Shown: one piece after another, positions 9,346-16,536 of the stretch
How positions within the stretch are numbered: the stretch's first letter is position 1
How the letters are laid out: every line of letters begins with the position of its first letter
Source: a virus
Length of the DNA stretch: 36,701 nucleotides
Reading direction: 5' to 3' (one strand)
Virus record (IMG/VR): IMGVR_UViG_3300009136_000021
Location: 1 to 36,701 of that record
Translations under genes and position numbers: made by a program
Notes under the pieces: generated by a model
The model's input: only the letters and a program-made list of their open reading frames with translations
Told to the model about the DNA's origin: nothing
Databases searched by the model: none

Positions 9346-9786
9346 TCACCCGGTTACGGGTGGGTCTTCTTCTTCAGGTGGATCGACCGGCTCTTCAGTC
9401 GGTGTTTCCACTGCGGGTGAAGTTGGTTCAGGGTCAACGGGGTCGGTTGGTACTTCGTCGTCCACAGTTTCTTCCGGCTCTTCTTCTTCAAGAAGCTCCT
9501 CCTTCGCTGCCTGCAAACGTGCGTGCGCATCGTCGGATCGTGCACGCATGATGCTCCATTCGTCGTCCGAAGGAGGCCTGCCTTCTGCAGCCATAGCTTC
9601 AATGGCTGCAGTGAACTCCTTGAGATCGTCGAGCGCATCGTCACCCTGTGAGATTAGGGTACCGAGTATGCTGAGTAGCTCGGAGGCTTGGCCGAACTTC
9701 ACGCTGGTGCCACCACCCAATGCAGGGTTGGACAGCACTGTGCTCAGACCATTGATTGCGAGTATTGCTAGTGAGATTGGATCCAT
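9346..9786 (-). CDS. Hypothetical protein with hydrophobic N-terminus and acidic Pro-rich tail
   Basis: 146 aa. Residues 1-25 are hydrophobic (SLAILAINGLSTVLS), residues 45-105 form an Asp/Glu/Ala helix, and residues 105-146 are a disordered Glu/Pro/Asp/Thr tail. The start overlaps the stop of the lipoprotein gene (TGATG). It lies at the end of the lysis gene group. It could be a membrane-associated accessory of that group or a small virion protein; I recognise no family. Confidence 0.7.
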   Translation of the reverse strand: MDPISLAILAINGLSTVLSNPALGGGTSVKFGQASELLSILGTLISQGDDALDDLKEFTAAIEAMAAEGRPPSDDEWSIMRARSDDAHARLQAAKEELLEEEEPEETVDDEVPTDPVDPEPTSPAVETPTEEPVDPPEEEDPPVTG

Positions 9787-10196
9787 CAGTTTTGTGCTCC
9801 TTTGATGTTGCGAATTAATTCATTCATCAGGGGAGCTAAATCTGTAACCCAACCATCAAGTTCCCTCGACGCAGAAATAAAGCGCTGTTCGCTTGTTTCT
9901 CCCGCGTCGAACTCAGCTTTGATAATTAGAAAGGCTGTGTAGGCATCCAACAAACTGTCGGCCACCGGCTTCGCTCGTTCCTCTGCCTGAATGATGCGTA
10001 ATTTGACACCGCGAGAGATAGACGGTTCTTCAACGAGATCAGCCGCCTTTTCCTGCACGATGACAAACGTGCCGTAAGCAGCATAAGCTCGCTGCTCCGG
10101 TGTTTCTGCTGCCGCAATAGGATTAGCTGACTGACACCCTGCAAGAGCAAAGAGCCATAGCATTAACCATGCGTAGCGATAGTCGAGTTTCCTCAC
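9786..10196 (-). CDS. Lipoprotein, candidate outer-membrane spanin
   Basis: 136 aa from a GTG at 10196, chosen because GGAGG lies 6-7 nt upstream; an in-frame ATG at 10214 is on the wrong side of that site. The N-terminus MRKLDYRYAWLMLWLFALAG is a signal sequence ending in a lipobox (LAGC, Cys21), so the product should be a lipoprotein. The mature part is mostly helical and charged. It follows the holin-like gene, and a spanin-like inner-membrane protein is encoded 0.7 kb upstream, so an o-spanin role in outer-membrane disruption is plausible. The mature length (about 115 aa) is long for an o-spanin, so another lipoprotein function is possible. Confidence 0.7.
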   Translation of the reverse strand: MRKLDYRYAWLMLWLFALAGCQSANPIAAAETPEQRAYAAYGTFVIVQEKAADLVEEPSISRGVKLRIIQAEERAKPVADSLLDAYTAFLIIKAEFDAGETSEQRFISASRELDGWVTDLAPLMNELIRNIKGAQN

Positions 10197-10197
10197 A

Positions 10198-10428
10198 CTA
10201 AATACCTCCATCACCCGTTCCAGTGACTTTGTTCACCAAGCGTCGGGTGGTTAAGGCTTGGTAGTCTTTGAGAAATGCAACTGCCGCACCACCAACCAGA
10301 GAGACCCACGTTGCCGTGGATAGATCAGCGAACGTCATGTCAGGGTTGTTGGTGAATAGCGTTACGACGCTCGATCCGAATAGAATCAGCGCTGCAATAA
10401 ATGCTCCTACGAGAGTGTTAACGTTCAT
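10198..10428 (-). CDS. Holin-like two-helix membrane protein
   Basis: 76 aa from an ATG at 10428 preceded by GGAGG. Two hydrophobic segments are visible: residues 6-26 (LVGAFIAALILFGSSVVTLF) and 38-54 (TATWVSLVGGAAVAFLKD), separated by a short polar loop (TNNPDMTFADLS). A polar, basic C-terminus follows. Size and topology fit small phage holins, which permeabilise the inner membrane so that the endolysin can reach the wall. The gene overlaps the lysozyme-like gene by 11 nt, which supports the lysis role. Confidence 0.72.
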   Translation of the reverse strand: MNVNTLVGAFIAALILFGSSVVTLFTNNPDMTFADLSTATWVSLVGGAAVAFLKDYQALTTRRLVNKVTGTGDGGI

Positions 10429-10876
10429 GTCCTTCCCTCCAACTATTGATGTACTCGTCCGTCGTGCCACGTCCGAGGTCTGTGTTGTAGTGCTCCTTCC
10501 AGTAAGCTGCCTGATGTTTCAGGTCACCTGACTGGGGAAGAGGAGCGCGCACACGCCTATAATGCACACGACACATCGCAACTGCGTATTTCAAATTCCA
10601 GATCAGTTCACGGGCATCGGGACCACCCATCTCCAACACTGCGTTCGCTAACTTGTCACGGTAGTGCAGGTAGTTGTCCCAGATGTCATCGTGCGTGGCT
10701 GGTTCCATCTGGCATACGCCCAGCGCTGGACCAGTGCCCAGCTGCTTGATGTAAACCAGCCTCGACTCTTGAAGACATGTGCCCAGCACCAGCTCGGAGG
10801 CTGCTGCAGAGTACAAGCCCAGATCTTCGAGAGTCGGCTCGATGATCAGATCGATAAATTGTTCTCGGTCAATCAA
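10418..10876 (-). CDS. Lysozyme-like peptidoglycan hydrolase (endolysin candidate)
   Basis: 152 aa. The start is a TTG whose TTGA overlaps the upstream stop, with GGAG 8 nt before it; no ATG is available in that position. Residues 34-60 contain CLQESRL (Glu37 as candidate catalytic residue) followed by GTGPALGVCQMEPATHDDIW, the ES...GxAxGxxQxEP arrangement of lytic-transglycosylase/lysozyme-fold enzymes that cleave the glycan strands. A C-terminal helical part (HYRRVRAPLP, AAYWKEHYN) is also typical. There is no signal peptide, so release would need the holin encoded next to it. A virion-associated lysozyme is an alternative. Confidence 0.75.
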   Translation of the reverse strand: MIDREQFIDLIIEPTLEDLGLYSAAASELVLGTCLQESRLVYIKQLGTGPALGVCQMEPATHDDIWDNYLHYRDKLANAVLEMGGPDARELIWNLKYAVAMCRVHYRRVRAPLPQSGDLKHQAAYWKEHYNTDLGRGTTDEYINSWREGHER

Positions 10877-11223
10877 GATGTATTCTCCACCTCAAGAGCG
10901 ACCTTCGCTTCACGCAGTGCTTCCAACTCTATCTCTAGGTCGGCCAGATACTCCGCGTCATCCACAGTCCAGTCGGTGTCTTGACGTTGACGGAATTTCA
11001 ACGCTGCAATTTCTTTCCTCGTAGCGTTGATGTCACGAACGAGCAGAGCGACAAAAGCATTCTTGATTGGCTGAGCTTGTTGCTGAGCCGCTGACTTGAT
11101 GTCTTCTGCGAGTGCCGTTGAGATAACCGGCTTCCCAATGAACCACATGATCGGTAGCAGAGGTAGAAAAGCAACTACCCCTGCCAGTGTGATATGTAGA
11201 CCCTGCTCTTTCGTGACTTTCAT
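10873..11223 (-). CDS. Inner-membrane protein with coiled coil, candidate i-spanin
   Basis: 116 aa. One hydrophobic N-terminal segment (residues about 10-38, ITLAGVVAFLPLLPIMWFIG) is followed by a long charged helical region (about 45-112) rich in Glu, Ala, Leu and Arg with heptad-like spacing. This is the layout of Rz-type inner-membrane spanins, which pair with a lipoprotein to fuse the two membranes at lysis. It sits immediately upstream of, and coupled to, the lysozyme-like gene. The assignment rests on topology and position, not on sequence identity. Confidence 0.65.
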   Translation of the reverse strand: MKVTKEQGLHITLAGVVAFLPLLPIMWFIGKPVISTALAEDIKSAAQQQAQPIKNAFVALLVRDINATRKEIAALKFRQRQDTDWTVDDAEYLADLEIELEALREAKVALEVENTS

Positions 11224-11226
11224 ACC

Positions 11227-11538
11227 TTATCCTTCAGCGCTTGGTTCGCCCCCGTCTCCGTTTGCCCCTGCGTCGTTTGCTGGAGGCTGGTCCCCTTGGG
11301 GTGGGGTTTCCACGGGAGCTATAGGAGGGTTGGGCGCACCTCCCGTAATATTTTCTGGCTGAGGTGCTGCAAGCCCGATTTCACCACTTGCTAGTGCTTG
11401 CAACATCCCTTCGAGCACACCCAGTGCGCCAGACTTTGCGACCGACAGCGGTACCGGCAGGTCATCTACCTGTAATAGTTTTACACCTGCCGCTGCAGCC
11501 ATTTGAATCTGCTGTGCTGATACTTCTTGCTTTGCCAT
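11227..11538 (-). CDS. Small hypothetical protein with Pro/Gly-rich C-terminus
   Basis: 103 aa from the ATG at 11538, preceded by AGAGGAT at suitable distance; a longer in-frame version to 11613 would overlap the end of the fibre gene and lacks a good ribosome site. Residues 1-55 are helical (SAQQIQMAAAAGVKLL), and residues 55-103 are disordered and rich in Pro, Gly, Asn and Glu. It lies between the 666-aa appendage gene and the lysis group. The function is unknown. Confidence 0.7.
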   Translation of the reverse strand: MAKQEVSAQQIQMAAAAGVKLLQVDDLPVPLSVAKSGALGVLEGMLQALASGEIGLAAPQPENITGGAPNPPIAPVETPPQGDQPPANDAGANGDGGEPSAEG

Positions 11539-11567
11539 TTTTATATCCTCTTTGCTTTGGTTGAAAT

Positions 11568-13568
11568 TTATGCTTCTACTAGTGGTACGACTGACATCGT
11601 GGGGAAGGTGCATAAACCATCTCCTCCCGCGTCAGCATTCTTAGCGACTCGCAGGGATACAGTTTGTCCTGTCGCCCCTGTCTTTAACATGCACACAATG
11701 GTGAAGAAGGTTCCATCATCAACTCCGCTGCCGTCAGTATCGACAACGATGGTGTTGGTGATCACTTCGCCCAAAGCGCTTCTTATCCCTTCAGATGCCC
11801 CCATCGAATCAGTGTAAAGCCCAGTCAAGACAGAGTTGGTGTCGCAAGTTATTTCAAGCTTGCCGTCATCAGCAGCATTCGGGGTAGTCATCTGCCCCGT
11901 GATAATCAATGTGTAAAACGTATTAGGCTTCGGAGCTATGTTGACCACACCAGTGTAGGTCGTAGTCGCCATGAGAAAAGAACCATCAAGAAGATCACCG
12001 TTATACGGGATGCCTGCTACTTCGAATTCGCTACCGTTGTCGTTGACGTACACCAATGTGTTGGAGAATGAGTCTGCTCGGACGTACAGCTGACCTTCAC
12101 CACTGATGTCTGCTGCAGACGCTTGCTCTCTGATAAAGATGCTCGGCGACTCCAGTCTTACGAAACTCGTCTGGGCAATCTCGAATACACCGGAGCCAAA
12201 GTCTGCACCCGCGATGCCTATCTGAAATACTGGACCGTTGTTCTGAATGAACGTCGTGCTAGTGTCAGCATTGTTGCGCATTTCGAGCTGCGTGCTCACA
12301 TCGAGCACTAACCCATCGATAGCGTTATCGAAAATCCACTCGCCCGTGATGGTTTGATCGCTCGCAGGATCGAAAGCACCCCCAGCGTTAAGAACGAAGT
12401 CAGCACCAGTATCATCGGTAAACATAGGCACATTCGGGGCATCATTGCGTACCCAGAACTCACCACGTTGAGCAGTGACTGCACCTTGTGCTGCCTTCTG
12501 TTCGATGTAGCAAGAGCCTTGTTCCAAATAGATGCCTGTCGCATCAGTCTCCAGTACGTGCAGACCAGAAAGACCATGCTGCAGTCGTACTGCAACGCCG
12601 AACTCGATCTCGATGTTGGCACTGTTCAGTCCACCGATGATCGTGTCAGACCCGGAGGTTCCTGCACCGTCAACATTGACAAACAGTGTGGAGTTGAAGC
12701 TGAACGCACTTGGCTTCGTCTGGATGCGTTGTCGTGAGAGCTGCGTCATGCCCTGCGTACCAGTCAGGTTCGCACCGATGTTGATCGGGACATTGATGTA
12801 CGGAGCACCCAGAGTTGAAGTAGACAACGCACTGGTCAAGTTGATCGAACCGAGGATCAGCGGATCTGATGGAGCACCTGATGGCGGAACAGAGTACGCA
12901 CCTGTTTCATCGAGGTAATTTGTGGCTACTCCGCCGGTCGTAAGAACGACGCCATTAATAGTCATGCCAGAGATCGAAGCATCGAGGTTAACGATTGGAT
13001 CAACTGCGGTACCTGTGACGTTTATGTTCGTGCCGCCACTGACACTATCTACCTGACCACCCCCAGCAGGTGCGGAGTAATTGCCTGTCTCATCGAGGTA
13101 GTTCGTTGCGACACCACCCGCATCCAGAATGACACTATTGACCGTCATACCTGAGATCGCAGCAGGGAGATTCACAATTGGATTCACAGGATCTGTGGCA
13201 TCGACACTGATGTTCAGACCACCAACGACAGAGTCCACCTGTCCGCTGCCTACCGGCACAGAGTAATTACCTGTCTCGTCGAGGTAGCTTGTCGCACCTC
13301 CTATAGAGCTGAGCACGACACCGTTAACCGTCATGCCTATGATCGATGCATTCAAGTTAACGATAGGGTTGAGAGGATCGGTATTATCTACGGTGATGTT
13401 CACACCAGAGTTGACGCTAATAACCGCGCCGCCAATACCCATCTCGTCCGCAGTGATCTTACGACTGACATTTACGCCAGCCTCGATAGTCTGCACCTCG
13501 AAGAAACTGAAGTCTGGGTCCAGAGGTAGCGTTACTGGTGCGAGATCAGATATTTTTATGTTCGCCAT
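11568..13568 (-). CDS. Beta-rich fibre/appendage protein with three N-terminal tandem repeats
   Basis: 666 aa. After an N-terminal ~48 residues (ISDLAPVTLPLDPDFSFFEV), three near-identical ~62-residue units follow (residues 49-110, 111-172, 173-232), each ending in LDETGxYSxP. The middle is beta-rich. Two 'GQLYV/GEFWV' modules (REQASAADISGEGQLYVRAD and EQKAAQGAVTAQRGEFWVRN) resemble modules in the 1045-aa protein at 31992-35129. The C-terminus (about 545-666) is Thr/Val-rich and may be a globular beta domain. No catalytic motif was seen. Composition and repeats point to an elongated virion fibre or an adhesive appendage. Confidence 0.78.
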   Translation of the reverse strand: MANIKISDLAPVTLPLDPDFSFFEVQTIEAGVNVSRKITADEMGIGGAVISVNSGVNITVDNTDPLNPIVNLNASIIGMTVNGVVLSSIGGATSYLDETGNYSVPVGSGQVDSVVGGLNISVDATDPVNPIVNLPAAISGMTVNSVILDAGGVATNYLDETGNYSAPAGGGQVDSVSGGTNINVTGTAVDPIVNLDASISGMTINGVVLTTGGVATNYLDETGAYSVPPSGAPSDPLILGSINLTSALSTSTLGAPYINVPINIGANLTGTQGMTQLSRQRIQTKPSAFSFNSTLFVNVDGAGTSGSDTIIGGLNSANIEIEFGVAVRLQHGLSGLHVLETDATGIYLEQGSCYIEQKAAQGAVTAQRGEFWVRNDAPNVPMFTDDTGADFVLNAGGAFDPASDQTITGEWIFDNAIDGLVLDVSTQLEMRNNADTSTTFIQNNGPVFQIGIAGADFGSGVFEIAQTSFVRLESPSIFIREQASAADISGEGQLYVRADSFSNTLVYVNDNGSEFEVAGIPYNGDLLDGSFLMATTTYTGVVNIAPKPNTFYTLIITGQMTTPNAADDGKLEITCDTNSVLTGLYTDSMGASEGIRSALGEVITNTIVVDTDGSGVDDGTFFTIVCMLKTGATGQTVSLRVAKNADAGGDGLCTFPTMSVVPLVEA
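12873..13424 (-). repeat. Three tandem ~186-bp coding repeats
   Basis: Units at about 13239-13424, 13053-13238 and 12873-13052 (186, 186 and 180 bp) lie in frame within the 666-aa fibre-like gene. Each encodes a block of the form VxSVxGGxNIxV..DPxxPIVNL..I.GMTVN.V.L...GxAT.YLDETGxYSxP. A related terminal block, GAATNYLDETGAYSVPAGSG, is found once in the 1045-aa protein near 32795-32855. The units look like duplications of a structural module and not a DNA-level regulatory repeat. Confidence 0.85.
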
Positions 13569-13924
13569 TAGGCTTCCTCATTTCCGTCAATCTCCGACGA
13601 CTCAAGCACGCGTAACCTGCCGTCTTCCGTCTCACGTGGACTCTCACCAAGAGCCTCACGCACGCCACCCAAAAAGTTAACGTTCGGATCTGGACCTCCT
13701 GTCGTCAGGTCTTGGTCCGGTCGATAGAACGGCAGCGTGATGCGATCAGCCTGACGCGGAGCCAGACGATACGGATCGTAGTCATCGAGATCATCGATGC
13801 AAACCTTTATCCCCGGACTGTTCGGGTCCGAGTGTAGATCTTCCAGAAAAAACTTACATGAGCATCGCGCGCAAATGCCGATGCCGAATGTTGTCTTCCC
13901 GGTTGGATCTAAAAAGATGCTCAT
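13568..13924 (-). CDS. Zinc-ribbon-like small virion/assembly protein
   Basis: 118 aa. Cys18, Cys21 and Cys23 (CARCSC) and Cys42 (KVCIDD) could bind a metal. The segment DDYDPYRLAPRQADRITLPF after the Cys cluster resembles a small family often encoded beside head/neck genes in tailed phages, which has a Cys knuckle followed by a Pro/Arg-rich segment. The fourth ligand of a classical CxxC...CxxC ribbon appears altered. The C-terminal ~45 residues are acidic and probably disordered. It lies between the neck protein and a fibre-like gene. The role is unknown. Confidence 0.7.
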   Translation of the reverse strand: MSIFLDPTGKTTFGIGICARCSCKFFLEDLHSDPNSPGIKVCIDDLDDYDPYRLAPRQADRITLPFYRPDQDLTTGGPDPNVNFLGGVREALGESPRETEDGRLRVLESSEIDGNEEA

Positions 13925-13926
13925 GT

Positions 13927-15000
13927 TTACCTCGTGTACGGTGCGATGTTGGGCCGGATGTATGCCTCCGATTCATCAGTCTCACCATCCCATGCGTCTT
14001 TCAAATATTTGTCTGCGTCGGTGTCGATGTAGGGCAACTGAGAGAGATCGACTTCTTTGATCTCACGGCTCAGCTGTCGAGCAAGCTCACATACGATAGC
14101 GAGGTACCACGTGTCCGGGACCTCCAACTCATCGGTAAGAGCGCCGACGTCCTGCACCTGTCGCTGAATAAATCCTGTCACCTGATCGAATGTAAATTCT
14201 GCACCGGGGTTCGGCCACAACTCGATCTCCGGTTGCGTACGTTGCTTGTCGTACCAGAACTGCGTTGGTCGCCCAGTGCTCGCTTTGTCAGGCAGGTTTG
14301 CGTAGTCGTTCCGATTGAGTTTGTACATCGGAATCTCGTTGGGCTTGTTCCCGTAGTACAGTTCAATCACGTCGAGCACTGTCGTGCCGGTCGCACGCAG
14401 ACGCCAGTACTGATACTCAGTGACACGACTCGGTGCCTGCACATCTTCCCAAAGCCACTCGTCTTGCACGACCTCTTGCTCGGTCTTCGTAATGTAAGCC
14501 ACCGACGTAGCGAAGTTGTCGTTTGACGCTTCGATCACATAGTCCCACGTCCCAGAAACGTTAGGCATGATCCCGAAGATGGGAATTGCAGTGGCACCGT
14601 CCGTGCCCAGATCCATGGTGATCGTACCGAGAGCAGCCACCTGCGTGCACGCTGTCGTCAGGTCACCGTCGAACGCGTTATCAGCAGTTCCTTCCGACGC
14701 AGTTGCATCACCAGTAACTCGATTAGAATTACGCAGGTTGATGGTGTAGGTGTCTGTGGTTCCCAATGGACACGGTACCGTCTGGTTACGCTCGTAAATA
14801 GGCAAGATGATTGGGTCAACATTCCAGAGCTTGATGCCCTTATTGCTGAGCGTCATGACATACAACCACAGCAGGTCGAGAGCAATCGTAATGTGCTCGC
14901 CTGTTATTTGTTGCTCGACCATTTTGCAACGACGAAAAGCATGATCAATGATCTGCTGATTCAAAAATGTCGTTGAGCCGACTGTTCCTGATGTTGGCAT
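13927..15000 (-). CDS. Neck/adaptor-type protein with inserted discoidin-like domain
   Basis: 357 aa. Residues 1-90 (INQQIIDHAFRRC-like helix, ALDLLWLYVMTLSNKGIKLW) and 225-340 (PTQFWYDKQRTQPEIELWPN, then VPDTWYLAIVCELARQL) look like two halves of a phage neck or tail-adaptor protein. Between them, residues about 92-217 have the features of an F5/8 type C (discoidin) beta-sandwich: TADNAFDGDLTTACTQ, ITMDLG, WDYVIEASNDNFAT, YWRLRATG and VLDVIELYYG. Such domains often bind glycans. The gene starts right after the stop of the 29-aa mini-gene (TAG then ATG). The core assignment is moderate; the discoidin-like insertion is clearer. Confidence 0.7.
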   Translation of the reverse strand: MPTSGTVGSTTFLNQQIIDHAFRRCKMVEQQITGEHITIALDLLWLYVMTLSNKGIKLWNVDPIILPIYERNQTVPCPLGTTDTYTINLRNSNRVTGDATASEGTADNAFDGDLTTACTQVAALGTITMDLGTDGATAIPIFGIMPNVSGTWDYVIEASNDNFATSVAYITKTEQEVVQDEWLWEDVQAPSRVTEYQYWRLRATGTTVLDVIELYYGNKPNEIPMYKLNRNDYANLPDKASTGRPTQFWYDKQRTQPEIELWPNPGAEFTFDQVTGFIQRQVQDVGALTDELEVPDTWYLAIVCELARQLSREIKEVDLSQLPYIDTDADKYLKDAWDGETDESEAYIRPNIAPYTR

Positions 15001-15090
15001 CTATCTCGCTCCGCGTGCGCGACTTCCTCGCCCACCTCTTGGACGTTGCTGATGTCCGCGAGGGCGAGGAGCCTTGATGTGTTTGTCCAT
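15001..15090 (-). CDS. 29-aa Arg/Gly-rich mini-protein
   Basis: A short frame begins at an ATG (15088-15090) with GAGG five bases before it and ends in TAG at 15001-15003, abutting the ATG of the neck gene. The product begins MDKHIKAPRPRGHQQRPRGG and continues RGSRARGAR: about one third Arg, strongly basic, with RGG/RG motifs. It fills what would otherwise be a gap of about 110 nt in a genome with almost none. The ribosome site and exact fit between neighbours support translation. Possible roles are DNA or RNA binding in the virion, or simply a leader for coupled translation of the neck gene. Confidence 0.6.
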   Translation of the reverse strand: MDKHIKAPRPRGHQQRPRGGRGSRARGAR

Positions 15091-15113
15091 TACATCCTCA
15101 GCTTCTCGCCTCG

Positions 15114-15737
15114 CTATTTTTTTACGCTGCCACCTCGCGCTTTGTGCACTGTGCCGCCGCACGCTTTCACGTTCTTCGGCATGCCTTTCTTCGAAGCAGC
15201 AGTACCTGCTTTATCAGGTGCCTTCATCCTCTTGTCAGGCTTCAACACCGCGCGTGCTCTACGGAGAGCAGCGTCAGCCAGTGCACCACCACCAGAGGAA
15301 GCCACACCTTTCATCTTCGACTTCACCTTGCCGCCCTTCTTCAGTCCGGGCAGTAATCGTCCAGTGCCTCCAGCTTCTGCTTGGGCTGCATTACGAGCAT
15401 TCTTCCCACGACGTGCAGGTTGAACACCCGTGTCCATCGTCTTCTGCTTGCCACGCTTGGCTTTGAACTCGCCGGAGGTGTCCTTCACACGACCACCATA
15501 GGCAAAGCCCATCTTCGCACCGTGCTTAACGAGCTTGTTGTGTACGGCACCACCTTTCGCACGCGGTACGGTGACAGTAACGTCATCGACTGCGATCTCA
15601 CGTTCAGGTCCCATGAAGCCGCCCGCCATTTTCTTCACTACACCACCGCGTTTGTATCCCTTGACGCGCGAGCCAGTGAAGCCCTGTTCCGCAGGGAACT
15701 CAAAGTCCCCGTAGGTTAATCCAACGTTCTTCTTCAT
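15114..15737 (-). CDS. Basic Lys/Gly-rich protein, probable virion component
   Basis: 207 aa, extremely basic. It carries repeated KRGGVVKK, GGFMG, KGGAVHNK, YGGRVK, KKGGKVKSK, CGGTVHKA and GGSVKK motifs, i.e. GGxV(K) units separated by 15-30 residues. There is no signal peptide or enzyme motif. It overlaps the upstream gene by 4 nt (ATGA). The GGxVxK pattern resembles the AEGG/KGG elements in the large proteins at the left end of the window. A DNA-binding virion protein packaged with the genome is plausible by charge, but this is inference. Confidence 0.75.
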   Translation of the reverse strand: MKKNVGLTYGDFEFPAEQGFTGSRVKGYKRGGVVKKMAGGFMGPEREIAVDDVTVTVPRAKGGAVHNKLVKHGAKMGFAYGGRVKDTSGEFKAKRGKQKTMDTGVQPARRGKNARNAAQAEAGGTGRLLPGLKKGGKVKSKMKGVASSGGGALADAALRRARAVLKPDKRMKAPDKAGTAASKKGMPKNVKACGGTVHKARGGSVKK

Positions 15738-16225
15738 GAGTCTGGGTCTCCTGTGATCTGTCTGATTCGTTCCCGAATCTCTTCTTTGTGCCCTTGCAAA
15801 TTTTGGATGCCTTGATTCAAAGCCTCCTTGACCTGACGGGTTGCGCCAGTCTTAAAGCCCTGCATCGAGGCAATACTTGTGTTGATCTCATCCCGATCAG
15901 CTCGCAGCTCGATCAACTCCAGAGCTGGAATAGCTGGTTGAGTTTCCGGAAGCTGTCCAATAGTACTGAGCGAATCGAACAGCGCGCGATGCGCTACTGC
16001 GTCGTCGATGATGTTGCCGCGCAGATTGCTGTAAGTAGGATTGTTGATCACGCCCAAGCGATTGAACTCAGTTGCAACCGCATCAATCCAATCGGTAGCC
16101 TCAGCGTTGCTGAAATTACTCGTGATGACTGTGCGAATCGCATCAGCGAAGTCGCCTTTGTTAATCGTGTTGTCGGCAACGACTGCGTCAATCCCAGCTT
16201 GCCATGCGTCGTTAATTGTCGTCAT
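15734..16225 (-). CDS. Hypothetical helical protein
   Basis: 163 aa from the ATG at 16225, whose ATGA overlaps the stop of the preceding gene; a longer version to 16273 is possible but would overlap more. It is mainly helical: residues 1-50 (INDAWQAGIDAVVADNTINK), then a charged C-terminal coiled-coil-like part (VKEALNQGIQNLQGHKEEIR). No known domain was recognised. Tight coupling on both sides places it among structural or assembly genes. Confidence 0.72.
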   Translation of the reverse strand: MTTINDAWQAGIDAVVADNTINKGDFADAIRTVITSNFSNAEATDWIDAVATEFNRLGVINNPTYSNLRGNIIDDAVAHRALFDSLSTIGQLPETQPAIPALELIELRADRDEINTSIASMQGFKTGATRQVKEALNQGIQNLQGHKEEIRERIRQITGDPDS

Positions 16226-16536
16226 ACCACCACCGCTAGTTCTGAATTCGCAATCCCGGTAACGACTCTCCAATCAATCGAGTCCGGGTCGATAGCTCCC
16301 GCTGTCGGATTGAACAGCGTGAACCTCAATACGTCTGTCACCGGGACAAATACCTGTATGACCAAATCATCCAAGCTGGTCGCGTCCGTGATCGGTGCGA
16401 AAGAAATTACCTCGGTGCCCTGCGCGAGTGTAACAGCCACGTCAAAGAATACACTTCCGTTCGACGGGACAGACGGGAAGTTGATCGTCGTCTCGACGAC
16501 CTGAATATTCTGAAAGACTGTGTCGAATCTACGCAC
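16222..16536 (-). CDS. Small beta-rich structural protein
   Basis: 104 aa from a GTG at 16536, chosen because GGAGG lies 6 nt upstream; the longer frame to 16596 would overlap the fibre gene by over 60 nt. Alternating hydrophobic strands dominate (IQVVETTINFPSVP, SVFFDVAVTLAQG, LVIQVFVPVTDVLRFTLFNP), ending in DSIDWRVVTGIANSELAVVV. This looks like a compact beta-sandwich. It directly follows the 827-aa appendage gene and overlaps it by 8 nt, so it may cap or attach that appendage. The function is unknown. Confidence 0.7.
   Translation of the reverse strand: MRRFDTVFQNIQVVETTINFPSVPSNGSVFFDVAVTLAQGTEVISFAPITDATSLDDLVIQVFVPVTDVLRFTLFNPTAGAIDPDSIDWRVVTGIANSELAVVV

Noticed and set aside
12873-13424. 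Repeat array as CRISPR
   Set aside because: Units are 180-186 bp, in frame, and encode protein repeats; there are no short repeats with spacers.
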